A DNA stretch of 64,000 nucleotides from Musa acuminata AAA Group (Eukaryota; Streptophyta; Magnoliopsida; Zingiberales; Musaceae), in NCBI RefSeq assembly GCF_036884655.1, contig NC_088355.1, positions 40,148,501 through 40,212,500 of the forward strand, in the 5' to 3' direction. Position numbers and translations under genes: made by a program. Positions within the stretch are counted from its first letter, which is position 1, and each line of letters begins with the position of its first letter. The notes under the pieces were generated by a model that ran no database searches, had not been told where the DNA came from, and was given only the letters and a program-made list of their open reading frames with translations. This document shows positions 1-13,500 of this stretch, in pieces.

Positions 1-719
1 CTTAATGTAGTATTGTTCTTACTGAGACGATCCATAGCTTTATGACAAGATGGTTGACCGCTGATTTGGAATTGGACTCAACCTTAGTTGAAGTCAAAGT
101 TCTTCAACTAAAATTCATCGGAAGTTGCGGTGTCATAAAATAGTTGCATTCGGCTAGATCTTGCAAAATTATGTCAGATGTGTTCGGTTTTACCGGCAAA
201 AGCTACTTTGTTACTTAAATTAGTGCTCATAAGATTCAAATATAAGGTTGAGAATTATATCCAAGTGGTCTTCGAGGAAAGTTGATGTGAGATTCTTAGA
301 CGTTATGTGATAGTTAATTGGTATTCGATTATTGGTAACATGGCGTTCAAATGTTCATGCGTTAGATTCCTTTATCATTTCCTCATTGTGAAAAGTGTTG
401 GGATATGTTCCGTAAAAATATTGTTAAGGAGCTTTTTTTTTTCTTTGTAAAAAAATCTAGGTCGAGATTGGGGGTTCAATATTTTTTGATCGACTCATTC
501 CTTTGATAATAACTCTCCTCTATTGTTGGACGAGGAAGTGGACCAGGTATTTCGATTGAGGGATAGTCTTTCTTTGTTCGAAGTCATACAAAAGATTGAT
601 GAGGACTAGCTTGTTGATATGTGTCTCAGTCTGACTTTTCGAGATATATCTCGGTCCCCTTCTTTTGATTTTATGTAGTTTTATAACATCAATTTTTTTT
701 TTTTTATCAGCATGAACTT

Positions 720-1925
720 GCATTCCTTGAAGAAACAAGGGTGTGACTCCTCTTTTGGCGCAATTGCGACCTCGATAATCTTGGCTCCTGTCCGTGAGGT
801 GCTACCCATGGAGGTGGGTTCGACCCAACCAGGCCAAGATGTGAGCATCATCCAGCCAAAGAAGGGGTATAAAATAGTCGTGAAGATGGCCCCTCATCTT
901 CTAAGGAGGAGGTCCGAGAAGTCCATCGTTAGCTAAAGCTCTATTTTGCCAACACCAAAGCCTATAGAGAGTAATGTTTTGGCAGCATTGGAGCCTATGA
1001 AGAGTCTTGTTTTGCCAATGCTGAAACCTGTGAAGAGTCCCAAGGGCCCCTATTCTCTCTTGGGCTAAGGAGAAGAGGGGCCGAGGTCAATGGTTGACCT
1101 ATGCAAGGGGAAATCCCAGCATTTCGTTACTTCGACAATAGTCGACCTGTCCGTTTTGACTTTGGGTTCTCTACTACAACCAAGATGGGGAGGCGGAAGG
1201 ACAAAAGGTTTGGGATGAAAGCAAAGCCTCGAAGTAGTACTATCAATTATCTCTTTGTTTGGGTCTAGCAAAATAGATTTATCTCTCTTTTTTTGAGGTG
1301 TTGCTTGATCAGGGTTATCACCATGAAGTACTAGTAAGATAGGTCATGACATGTTTGTGCACCATCATTATATGTCGGCCGTATTGGACCGGGTTTGGGA
1401 TGTCGGTGTTGTCATCAACCAAAAGCTCATAAGAATGTCGACCTTCTGGTAGAGGTTGAGGAAGGCAGGAGCTAATTCTCCTGTCGTCGTTCTTGCTGAG
1501 GCGAGAGCTCGGGGTGACAAATTGGTTCAAAAGTTGAAGGAGACTGAGCAAGAGCTTATTGCCTTAGATAATAGTTGGAAAGCATTTGAGGAAGTAACCT
1601 GGTGAGGAGTTGTTGGGGCTCCTCTAAGAGCTGGACTTGGTAAAGACACTTAACTCAGAGCTTGAGAAGAAGGGTGGCGTAGCGAAAGAGCAAGCCCGGG
1701 AGCTCGAGGAGATGCTGAAGGTTGAACAGGGCAAGGTGCCAAGGAATCAAGAGGAGGCGATCACTAAGTACAAAGCATCCATCGGATTTTAAAAAGGGTT
1801 GGAAAGATCTGACTTCGCTTCATATAAATTTGGGTCTTTGATCACCTTAGTTCGTTTCAAGGTGCAATATCCAGGAATAGAGCTTAAGGAGGACCCATTT
1901 ACTGATAATCCCGAGGACTAGGGCA
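720..1925 (+). pseudogene. Retroelement accessory frame (coiled-coil, antisense to pol), decayed
   Basis: The plus strand at about 1080-1925 encodes, with several stops and shifts, LCKGKSQHF, a stretch resembling LLDRVHDAG (read here as VLDRVWDVG), then a coiled coil (DKLVQKLKETEQELIALD, EQARELEEMLKVEQGK), and the ending YPGIELKEDPFTDNPED. This is the C-terminal half of the plant retroelement-borne protein annotated as 'putative gypsy type transposon' (Transposase_28-like), known to me from monocot genomes. It is transcribed toward the 3' end of the minus-strand pol, so the two frames converge. The N-terminal part at 720-1080 is too eroded to align with confidence. Function of the family is unknown. 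Confidence 0.6.
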
Positions 1926-2099
1926 TCCAGATGGAAAGTAGTTAGCTTTCAATGACAACCTCGACTCGTCGCCTTGCTCGGGCATCTGATCTGTTGCAAT
2001 TTTCTTTTGTTTTTTTGTAGTTCAGCATCTAAATTTGTTTGTGAAGACCCAATCCATCTACTGTAGCTTTCTTTTAGAGAACTAAAAAAGATACTTTTT

Positions 2100-3890
2100 G
2101 TGAACTAAAAATGTACCTCGATCAGGCCCCTTATGAGCCTCAATGATAAAACTTATTTAGGTTGGAGATATGTTATGTTCTTGGTAATGTCCCACTTATG
2201 TTGTTCCCAAACAATAAGTTCTATCTTAGACGACTTCAATGACTCAGTATGATCCTTCCTAACTCGGTGCTAGCTTTCCTTGAGATCGGGTTAGGTCACT
2301 TATTTCAACCTTGCATAGTACTAAGTCTCATAATTGAATTTTCCAAGGGCAAATATCTCTGTCATAGAGCTTGGTCATTGCCTTCTTATATCTTAGAATT
2401 CGTAGGTATGCAGCTGCTCTGGTCTTATCGATTAAATCAAGCCCAGCTGAAAGCCCTGCTTTGGAGGTTTTCTTATCTAAGTTTTCGATATGGAGTTTTG
2501 GAAAAATTACCTCAGGTGGTAGGATGGCCTCAGTGCCATATGCTAGACTTAAGCATGATTCTCCCGACCCTATCTTTGGTGTCGTTCGGGAGGCTCATAG
2601 GATGCTCGACAACTTATCTACCCATATGCCCTTGCTCGTCTTTTGAGACCTTCAAGGATACCTTGGTTGATGACTTCGACAAATCATTAGTTTGAGGGTA
2701 AGCCACCACTGAACCTTAGTTGGATTTCATAGTATTGACAGAACTATCTGAATTTTGGGTTGTTGAACTAAGTCTCGTTATATATGATAAGAACCTTCAG
2801 CATCCCGAAGTAGGTGATGATATTCTTCTATACAAATCACTCAACCTATCTGTCGATTATTGATGCTAGCGGCTTGTCTTCCACCCATTTTGTGAAGTAA
2901 TTGATCCTTATAATGAGAAACTTTCACTGACCCAAAGCAAGTGTGAAGGGCCCAAGAAGATTCATACCTCATTGGGCAAATGACCACCCACAATCGATTG
3001 GGCTCAAGGGGATTGTTGATTGTCGTGGTACCTGAGTGAATTCCTGACACCTGCAACACCTTTGGGCATACTCGATTGCATCCTTGCGTAGTGTTAGCCA
3101 TTAATACCTTTGCTAAAGCACCTTAAAGGCATGGGTACGTTCACCGATGTGTTCTCCATAAATACCCTTATGAACCTCAACAAGTACCCTCTTGATCTCG
3201 TGAGGGGTTAAACATATAAGGAGCAACCGATTGAAAAACATACGATATAGTCAACCTTTAATTAGACAATACTAGGCTTGGTGGTGCTTAACTCTTCAAG
3301 TCACTATAGGGTCGGTTGGGAGAATCTCGTCTTTCTTGTAATATAGGATCTCATTCATCTAGCTCAATTCCTCTTCAACTATAACCGTATCGAGCTTCTT
3401 GATGGCTCGGGAGTGCATTAAGAAGCTCAACACGATGAGTGGATGCTAATTGGGCGAGTGCATCTACCTCAATATTCTCCTCACATGGTATTTAGAACAC
3501 CTGGAGTTAGAAAAGGTTTTAAGCTAATATTTGTATCTCGACGGGGTATTTTGCCATAATTGTATCTCAGGCTTCATAGTTTCATCCCACCTAGCTTACG
3601 ACTAGTTGTGAGTCACTAAACACCGTTAACTCTTGAACCTGGGATTCATGTGTGAGCTAAAATTTCGAGATGAGTGCTTCATATTTGACATCATTATTAG
3701 ATATCTTAAATTATTCGAATATGAGGGCTTGCTCGTATATCTGTTTGGTTCGAATACTTTCAAATATGAGGGCTTACTCGTATATCTGTTGGTCTGGATC
3801 CTTTAAGATAATGTCGACACTGTCTTTATTGAAGGTGGTTGAACCATCAACGAATAATGTCCGTAGACGGATGGTGTCGATTCCCCATTT
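2100..3890 (-). pseudogene. Broken gypsy pol fragment: RNase H plus integrase
   Basis: Reading the minus strand from high to low coordinates, residues FVDGST (about 3850) and YEAL, then VFSDSQLVV (about 3620) mark RNase H, followed by ENIEVDALAQLAST (about 3470). Integrase follows: the zinc-finger end CCRCQEF with VPRQST (about 3040), the core LLGPFTLALGQ and YFTKWVEDKPLASI (about 2870-2960), and a C-terminal stretch RILRYKKAMTKLYDRD and SQGKLAP (about 2290-2400). A TGG-to-TGA change interrupts the usual FAQWGMDLLGP block near 2975, and other stops and frame changes follow. It cannot make an active protein. Confidence 0.85.
3717..3800. repeat. 45-bp tandem duplication inside the RNase H relic
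   Basis: A stretch beginning AATATGAGGGCTT occurs twice, about 45 bp apart (from about 3719 and 3764), with only a few differences. It duplicates part of the RNase H reading frame of the surrounding retroelement relic. Confidence 0.7.
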
Positions 3891-3930
3891 ACATTTATTT
3901 CAATTTTTTTATGTATGCCTCTGTTCCCGA

Positions 3931-4541
3931 CATGTAACTAACTAAAAGAATATTACATTTGGACACATACGAAGAAGTCAAAGCCGAGCAACCCGTGAGG
4001 AGATGTGAAGATATAGTTAGAACACATAGTTTAGGTTCTCGAAGTATCCTGTATCAAGGAACGAATTAGAGGTACCTCGAGGGTTTCATCAGAACAGCGG
4101 CGAGCACTTGTGATCGGAGGCACAGAGAATTCCGTTGGCGATGGCGTCCGCGGCATCGCACCTTTACCCAATGCCTATGTCGGTCGAACACGATGCGTAC
4201 GGACACCACGTCGTGTGAGAGATCATACCGACCCTGAAATTTGTCAGGACTGTTATGATGTTACTTGATCAGGGGCTGAGGAACATACCACATCGACAGA
4301 AACACACGCGCAAATGATCTTTATTCTCCTCCTCCAGAGTACGCGAGCACTACACGGAAGAATGGCAGTCGTACTTGGTGTCGATATAGCCTCAAAACAC
4401 AAAGTTAAAACTCACCCTCGTCAACCACCATGTGTAGACAACTTGTACTGATACAATATAATGGTAGCTGCTGCCAAGTAAAACTTGGGCAAAATGCCAT
4501 TTAATCACGACAACCATGCTGATGGAAGCATTTGTCGGACT
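3931..4541. other. Unassigned intergenic stretch between gypsy relic and COG8 3' end
   Basis: No coding frame, RNA gene or repeat could be assigned. The segment at 4080-4380 is somewhat richer in GC than its surroundings and has a short frame starting with ATGGCGTCC at about 4141, but it is closed quickly and matches no family I recognise. The part next to 4542 probably includes the COG8 3' untranslated region. Confidence 0.4.
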
Positions 4542-7500
4542 TTATTTGTCATCCATATCCATATCTGTTGGCACTATGCCAGTGCTGCTTTGATCAGTAC
4601 GATTATCACTCCCTGGTTCTTCATCATTAACCGAAGCCCCATTCTCGGCCATTGTAGCACCACCGCCATCTGTTGGATGCTTCTCTTCCTTGCTGTCCAA
4701 AGAATTTCTTGATCCTTTCGTCGGTGGGATCACTGCTAATAACTGGCTGACACCATCCAACATGCCTCTGTGTTCCATGATCAAGGTTGCTCCATTTGGA
4801 TAGCATCGGCCAAAGCAAGTTGCACAATACGGGTAAGCGACCTATCAACACCACAAGCTAGTCATACAATAGTGTCACTTCATGAAAACAGCATGAAGCA
4901 GAATAAATTCAATTCAGCTGACCTCGATGAAAGCTTGACACAGTGACAGAAAGAGGGTAGACTCATTTCTTCGGAGGACTCGCATGGCATTGTATCTCAC
5001 CAAGGAGTCGGAAACAGCTTGTAGGCCCTTCACAACCTCCTGAGCCAGATTGTACTTCAAGCTCACCGGAGCACATGGTCGTAATTCATTCATAGCAGCT
5101 GAAACACCTGCATAGCAACATATCAGCTGCAAGATTGAAATCGCAAAAGCAAAGTGCTAAGGAGCATCTTTTTCTTCTTGTTGGTTGGTTAAACAAGTTC
5201 ACCATTGAGCTATATCTACGGCAACCCCCATCCCCCCATGAGCAATCCCATTGCAAAGGCACATAGAAAAACTGAACAACTGCAATTGCTTAAAGCTTAT
5301 TTGCACCTCATGTATATCGCAGCATTAACCTGATCATTCTGACCAGTGCATGCTAAGAAGAATTTGTGGTAAACAAGTATTTGTACTCACCATTAACAAA
5401 CACAGCAACAGGTGGATGCTCCATCAGGACTGAAGGTGGTGATATGTCATCCTTGCCTTCATCCATTGCTCCATTAGTGGCAAAACCAACAGATGGCAAA
5501 GGAACCCAACGATGTGAATCTAGGACAATCTAACCAAACAAAAAGTACAAATACATTTAACATTACCTTTTTGGTATGATAGCGTTTCTATTAGAAACTA
5601 ATATTATGACCATTTAAGGAGATGATACTTTCATCAGCAGAGCATTATGATATAGGATGCGGAGATCTTCATTGGATAGATCATAGATCATGAATGACAC
5701 TGAACCAGATTGGCTTGTACTAAGAAATTTTACTGAGATATTCTATCTCTAACTGAGGGCAACTAAACATTAGATGGAGAACATTTTAAATGGAGGCATT
5801 GGTCTCGAGTGACTGTAAAATTTTTCGGCATTATCGGATAGCATCACCAAATAGAGAAAACTGAGGTTCTTGTGTAAATAAATTGTTTATCGAGTAAAGA
5901 GAATATGTTCCACTAACTAGGTGTTGTGAATGACAAGAGTCTAATTGTGCTATGGATCTACGTAGCCAAGTAATTCAATAGAGTTTCTCAGAACTACGTC
6001 ATACATACTTATAACAAAGGCCAAAGTAGTAAAAACGAATTATGTACGAGCAGTTGCCAAAGGCCAATTTGACAAAAAAAGCTCACTCTGAACATATTAG
6101 GTATGAATAAAATAAGGCATTAGTTCTTTGAATAATGATTGAAAAAGGTAGTCATAAACTATCACCATAAGTTTGTACATGTACTAATTGCAAGGATACC
6201 TGGAAATTCTCAACAGCAGTTCTCATATTCTTTGAAAATAAGTTGATAACTGCACTGTAATAGACGAAAGATTGTTAGTTACAAGATGACAATACAACCT
6301 AATATTATTCAGTCTAAAAGAACAAAATAAAGATGCTCATTTACCCCTCAAAAAGTGGAGGCAGCAAGCCTCTGAAATCAAGTCCAACCAAGCCAAGACC
6401 CATTGCACAGTACTGAAGGCAACAGAAAATTAACATTAAATTGAACACAGCAAACAAAACTAGCTGGAGGAAGTGCCTCGTACTAATCCCGATACTCACA
6501 AAAATGACAAAACAAAATTAATGAAATCAGGAAAATAGATTTGTCAAAGTAGTTTAGAGAAGGCATGTAACTCTAAGAAGATAGCAACAATGTTTGTATA
6601 ATAAACGTATGTTATAGCCTACAAGCTATGTACAGCTTCGAAGAGCATTCAACACCCTTAATTATGCATCATACATTAACAATGTCAGAAAATGCAACAG
6701 ATAGCATCAAGTACAAAAATCCTCAAAAAATTATACAAACTGGTAGTCTAGTAATTAAATAAGCATAGACATCAAACTGAAAGGCCAAAGGATTAGAAAA
6801 ATTAATCCATAAAAAAGGATTGACTACAAAAAGATATGGACAGAAAATGAATTTCTAAGGACCTAAAAAATTAAATATTTAAATGGGAGAAAAATATGTT
6901 TTCTAAGCACAGACAAGTGCACATTGGCAAGTAGCCGAAAATCCTACATGCTAGCAACAGAGAAAATATAAAGTTCACCAAAGCAATACCAAAATAAATT
7001 GTAACCCAAAATAGGAGTTGTGCTGAATAGTCATAAGGTGAAGTATCTTAAGCTCTGGCTGATCAAAGTTTACCTAAAAGACAAAACTGCATAGAAACAA
7101 TCTCTCACCATGCATTGGTCAAGAATATTCGACATTGAACCTCCTTCAGTAATTTTTGGAAGCATGGCTTCGAGTGTGCTAAGGTGACTTTTTATTTGAT
7201 GCATAGCCCAGCTGAAAAGAAGCCCACCATCATAGTTCTCCTCACTCCCAGATTTATCATTGTTGAATATAGCACGGTATTGGTTAACAACATCAAATAG
7301 ATGCATCCTGTGGCAATTCACCATTCCTTTCAAGTACTCATAGACATTTCTCTGGTCCAAGTCATCAAGAATGCCTGAAAGCCATGTCTCTCTACACCTC
7401 AAAAACTGTTTATAAAACAGATCCAGTGAGTGAGACTAGTTCAAAGCATAACAAAGTCTGCACAACTCGTGACAATCAAAAAGCACTTAAACAAAATTTA

Positions 7501-10500
7501 TATATCTATATTCATTAATAAATCAAGCAATTTGAAAGATTAGTCAGAACAATTGGTCAAAGGATCAAAAGTTTGGAAAAATGCAAGCAGTTCTATCTTA
7601 TATCTGATTAAACACCAAAGTACCACCTCTAGAATGCCCAAAATACGGACTTGCACATATTAAGAAAACAGAGAAAACCTTCATTGACCATATTTACAAA
7701 AGCTTGTTTACATTTTTATGGCATACTTCTCATGGTCTTCTATTACTATATTTAAATATACTTTAGGGACCATACACAGGCACAGATATATCTATGGCCA
7801 AAAGGTTTCGGGTTCCATGTCCTGATAATCCAAAAGCAGGCATAAGACTCTTTGTACATTGATTAACAAAACTAAGTTTAGTTAACTATTTTTCATTTGA
7901 TAATTATCATACACAAGAATAAAGTTACCATAAAATACTTTCACATGATTCAACTCAAAATTGCAGAATCATGAAGATTTTGAAGCACCCAAAAAATTAC
8001 TTCCAAATGGAATAAACATCTAAGCTCTTTAAGATTTTGCTATATTAGCAATTTAAACAATCAATTAGAAACTTATCATCAGAAATTTATCAAAATATGT
8101 AAATTATTATGGAAAACCCTCTTTAATACTAGAAAGTTGTCTACAAATTCCTTTTTTAAATATTTTTAATGCTAGAATTTCTTAGAAGATTAAGGTTCTA
8201 GATTAGCAAAACAAACCAATGTTTGACATACCGCTCAAAATGGTATGGAACGGATGATACATACTAGTCCGCCAGTTGATCGATATGCAGACCAACCCAT
8301 TTTGAGTGGTATGCTTGAAAAGGGTTAGGCATCGGACATGGGTGATGTATTGACCAATACGGTTGAAACTAATTTGTATCAAACGATATGGGTCAATATC
8401 GATCAAATTCCAAATTGGGTCAAGTTTGACCCAATTATCAAATTGACCATTGGGGTCTCTTTTGGGACTTTAAATCTCCTCCTTCCCCTCTCTTTCACTC
8501 ACTCTCACTCGCTCTCATTCACTCTCTCGTTCTCACCCTCTTTTTCACTCTTTCTCACATTCACCTATGATTAAAGTTCCTAATTGACAATTAGTGGTAA
8601 TCAAGCTATTGATTTGGATAAATAAGTGATTTAAACTCAGGATCTAATGGAATTTCTCCGCAATTTAAAAATATTAAACTTCTTTCTATGTTTTATCTAT
8701 CATTTCATATAATTAGAAGCGTATTAATGCATATTCACAAAGATTAAACATGATTAAGGTCATTTTCTTGTGTTAACCTCAATTAGGCCTATCATCTTGC
8801 ATTTAGGCCCAAACTAGGGGTACTTAGGGTTAATCACAGCCTTATGCATTTACTTGTCTCATATACACTCTATTCTTAATTAAATATAATAAAATTACCA
8901 TTAAATTAGGATTAAAAAAACCTTTTGAAAAATTTATAAATTTTCAGTCATTTTTCAACCTTTTTCCAAAAAAAGATACGTAGCGACGTACAGGGTATAT
9001 ACAGACATACAGTACGCTACTACCAACCGATCCCCCCATGGACCAATACCACCAGTTAGCACGGTACAATAGTCTTTGAAACAAACATTCATATGGCATC
9101 AAAATTATATAATCACATATTAGTGTCTTCCAACTTGGTTAATTTGTTTTATTCCAAGTATTTTACAATGAACATTTCAAAACGTTATAGTCAGGAGTAA
9201 AACATTAATCAAATGAATGAGATGTTTCTTCACAAGTTCACATCAACATCTGCAATTTAATATACATTTGGGAGGTTCTCTCAATTTAAAATACATTTGC
9301 AAAAATGTACTAACATAAGATTATATATTTGAGATGTCAAAGATTACTGAGCTCAAAGAAACGTAGTTTATTCTAGCTAACAAAAGGTCCATTTATTCTA
9401 CTTGAGCCAAAAGAAAAATATACAAATCCGTTCATCAGTAGACCAACCTGTAAACGTAACTCAGATTCAGTAAATACTCCTATTCGTCGCAGATGTGCAA
9501 CAATGCGCAAGCATTCAGGTAACTGCATATCGTTGTGTAACCACAGTTAAAAATATATCTTGTGAAATCAAATGAACCATTTCAGGGAAACCACAAGTTC
9601 ACAAATCCACTACGGGTCTTTTAACACACTTAGACAACTACCTGGATGTTGGTTCGAAGTTTCTGCAGAAGTTGAGATAGTAGAGATTGTGTTGTCTTCC
9701 GGACTTCTGCTGCCAATGCCTGAATGACAGGTAACCTTGATTCCAAATATCAAATGCTAGCTATCATAATGGAATATATAGATAATAATAATACTGGTTG
9801 GACTATTTCCAAATAAAACAATAGCAAGACCTAAACTCAGTCGCTAGAAAAAACTTACTCAGCATGCATTTTTGACAGCTTGTTGACAAAAGCTTCTAGG
9901 TCAAGAGCCTCATCATAATTACCATTCCTTATACATCTGCAAAGAACGAACACGTGTTCACAAGTTACTAGCATCTACCTGGATCCACTTGACAGTGAAA
10001 TGATAATATCCAGGGAAAGAGGCTCATAAATTTAAGACAAAGATATTATTATAATGCACAACATAACCAAACTTTCAACCATAACAGAAAATTGACCAAA
10101 AAGATAAAGGGAAAGGATACCAGTATGAATATTATGCTATCTCAAGTTACCTCAAAAGACCTAATGGTAACAATTCATCAACTTTAAAACATGTTTCAAT
10201 ATCAGAAGATAGTTCAAGGAACTGATTATAAATAAGAGTTAAACAAGGATGTCAAATTACTGGTCCAACATTATGTCCTGCATTGTACAGAAGACAGGGG
10301 GCTACGTGCATGAAATGGTGACAAATGACCATGATCAGAATTAGCACTACATGTGGTTGGTAGGAATGCATATAGATCAATTCAATTTTGAAAAAAAATT
10401 CGAATTACACTAAACAAGTTCAGTATGCAGAACTAACCATGCTGCATTGATCTGTAAAGGAAATAAACTGAATCTAACCAAAATATGTTTGGTTTTTGTG

Positions 10501-13500
10501 GCATTTTATATTCATTTTTTATAATCATATTGTATTTGTAGAATATTGTTCGATATAAATATTATAGTTTACAGAAGATATGCTCCATCTATAAGGATAG
10601 AATTCACGATAACTATATCTTGTATATATTAATTATCATAAATGATATTATATGCTCCATCTGTAAGAATCAGATATATCATCTCTGCATTTGATGAGAC
10701 AAAATGTAATTGAAGCAAACCAAAACAGATGCACTGGTAAGGTCCAGTTTGGTTAATCAGTTGGATTAGTTCCTTTGCACACCCTTAGCAAGCACTAGCT
10801 TATTTCTTGGCTCAAAGAACAAGCTACAAACTAACACTAATACACATCCAATTATTATCAAATTCTGCTGTCGACCAAAGATATCACTTCCAAGATACTT
10901 CAAGATTTAACATAATGATAACGTAAATCCATCTAGTTTGTATGTTGGAATTAGGATCATCCTGCACAAGGAAAAAAGAACAGCCTACATAGATACACAT
11001 TGACAGGCGACAAGCGACTTCGAGTCCATATTTGAGCATCCGTTGTTTAATGTAATGAAAATTTATAATTAATCTTTTAGAAAAAAAACAACAACAAAGC
11101 TGTAATATCCCAAACATTTGGGTCAACTACATGGATCTTTAAAAAAAATCATATTCTCAGTTACATTAAGAGTATTTAAATCTGTATTTATAGTTTCTAA
11201 TAAAATATTTTAGGTCTCTCTATCTCTATTTAGACCAGTAAAATTAGTTGTTTTGCATTTTCTACCTACACGTATATAGGTCTCCCGAGTAATATTAAAC
11301 AGTTCTTTCATCTATCAAAGTTACAACTAATTATTCACGAATCAACAAAATAAGTACATGAAACCACAATGTCAAAATTAGCAATGCCTTGTGTTCAAAA
11401 GGAAATTGAAGAAAAGCTAAAGAATTCACAAAGAGGAAATAAGTACATGGAACATGTCCCACATGGCAAGTAAGCACAATAAAAAATATATAAAATATGT
11501 CTAATGGAACATCTACAACAATTAAAATCTAAAATTGCTAGCATCAAGATGCATGTAATATGATTTAAATTAATTAAAATTTCCATAAGTACAACTATGG
11601 CAGCAGAATCCATGTACAGGCATTAAGATAAGATTTGACAGGTATAATTTATTTTACAAAATAAAGTACATACGTATCCATTAGCTGAGGAATTTCAAGC
11701 AAATCAAGTAGAGTAGTGTGATTGGCCAGCAACGTCTGATTGAGCATCCTTTCCTCCAAAATTTGCTGAGCAGATTCAATAAACTCTGTACAACCAGCAG
11801 TGAGACTTGGTATCTCTGTTATCTGCAGTAAGCATGCAGCTAGAAAGTCAGTGTAGATCTCTTTAACATCCTATAAATGTAAATACATCATAACTCAAAC
11901 CTGTCAACCCACCATGATAAATGTTATTTAGAATGAAATATATTTTTGTTCAAACAATAATCTTACAAATACATATAAAGGACAAACACACTATTAAGTT
12001 TTTATAAAACTCATACAACAGTGACATCAAACTATCAATGCAGCTGAATAGTAATCTGGAAAAGAAATGTACAGAGTCTAAGTTGTTATCCAAAAAAGCC
12101 AGAATAAGAAGCAGGTAAAAGAGAAGATGGAAGAAGAAAGAGCAAAATTTGAAAATTAAAAGTAGAACAATGGCAAAGAGAAAATAAGATATAATGACAA
12201 AACAACAGCAACAAAACCATAAATCCCAACTATTTGGGGTCAGCTACATGGATCTTTTGTCGTCACTGAGATCTATAAAAAACCATATGTGTAGTTAAGT
12301 TCAGAGTAATTAAATCTTTATTTATAATTTCTATTAATGTATTTTTAGGTCTTCCTCTACCTCTCATCGTACTACCAACGTTAATTATTTCACCTCTTCT
12401 AACCATCAAATTTGAATATCTTCTAAGCGCATGCTCATACCATCTTAAACGATTTTCTCTCATCACATCCTCTATTGAAACGATACCTAGTTGTTCACGA
12501 ATAAAAGTATTTATTTTCCTATCTTTCTTAGCAACTTCACACATCCATCAAAACATTCTCATATCAACAACACAAACTTCTTGTATATGTTATTTCTTAA
12601 CTGCCCAATACTCATATCTATAAAATATTGTTGGTCTCACAACTGTCTTATAAAATTTTTCTTCTAATCCCAAAGGTATTCGGTGATCACACAAGACTCC
12701 TAACACCCCTCGTCATTTTAACCATCCTGTTTTTACTCTATAAATAATATTTTAATTGATTTCTCATCTTGTTGAATAATTGATCCAAGATACATAAAGC
12801 TTTTACTTAAGGGGATTTATTGCCAATCCAACTTAACTATATTCTCCTGTCTATTCCTAGAATCACTAAAATTAGATTTGCTATATTCAATTTTAGTCCT
12901 ATTTAATATAAAACCTTTAGTTTATTGTCTTCGCAGCTCAAGTTTATAAGTAATTCCATTAAGGCTCTCATCAACTAAGACAATATCATCAGCAAATAAC
13001 ATACACCAGGGAGGTCTATCGTGTCAGTGGCTAGTAAATTCATTCATTATCAATGTGAAAAGATATGGACTTAATGCAGATCCTTGATATAATCCTATAC
13101 TAATAGGAAGCTCACTAGACACAATCCCTATTGTTCTAATACTAGTAGTTATATTATTATACATAACTTTGATAACATTAATATAATTAATCGATACACC
13201 TTTCTTTTCTAAAATCCACCATAACAAATCTTTAAAAATCCTATCATAGGCTTTTTTTAAATCAATAAATTAATAACCACATGCAAATCTTTCTTTTTTT
13301 TTATACTTTTTCATTAATTATCTTAATAAATAAATAGCTTCTATGGTTGATCTTTCAGGCATAAAACTAAATTTATTTTCAGAGATATTTATTTCAAGCC
13401 TTTTACTACTTTCAATAATTCTTTTTCAAAATTTTATAGTATGACTCATAATTGTAATTCCATAATAATTTGAACAAATTTGTATGTCACTCTTATTTTT

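Larger units (their letters stand above)
1..3930 (-). mobile_element. Degenerate Ty3/gypsy LTR-retrotransposon relic (pol on minus strand)
   Basis: Minus-strand translation gives the RNase H and integrase parts of a Ty3/gypsy polyprotein, broken by stops and frameshifts, while the plus strand carries a separate coiled-coil frame at lower coordinates. RNase H preceding integrase is the Ty3/gypsy order. No LTR is visible; the element runs off the left edge of the window, and similarity stops near 3930. The element is old: no frame stays open for more than about 100 codons. Sub-features are listed separately. Confidence 0.85.

Noticed and set aside
2249..2695. 148-codon plus-strand frame
   Set aside because: It is antisense to the gypsy integrase C-terminal relic, which explains the sequence better.
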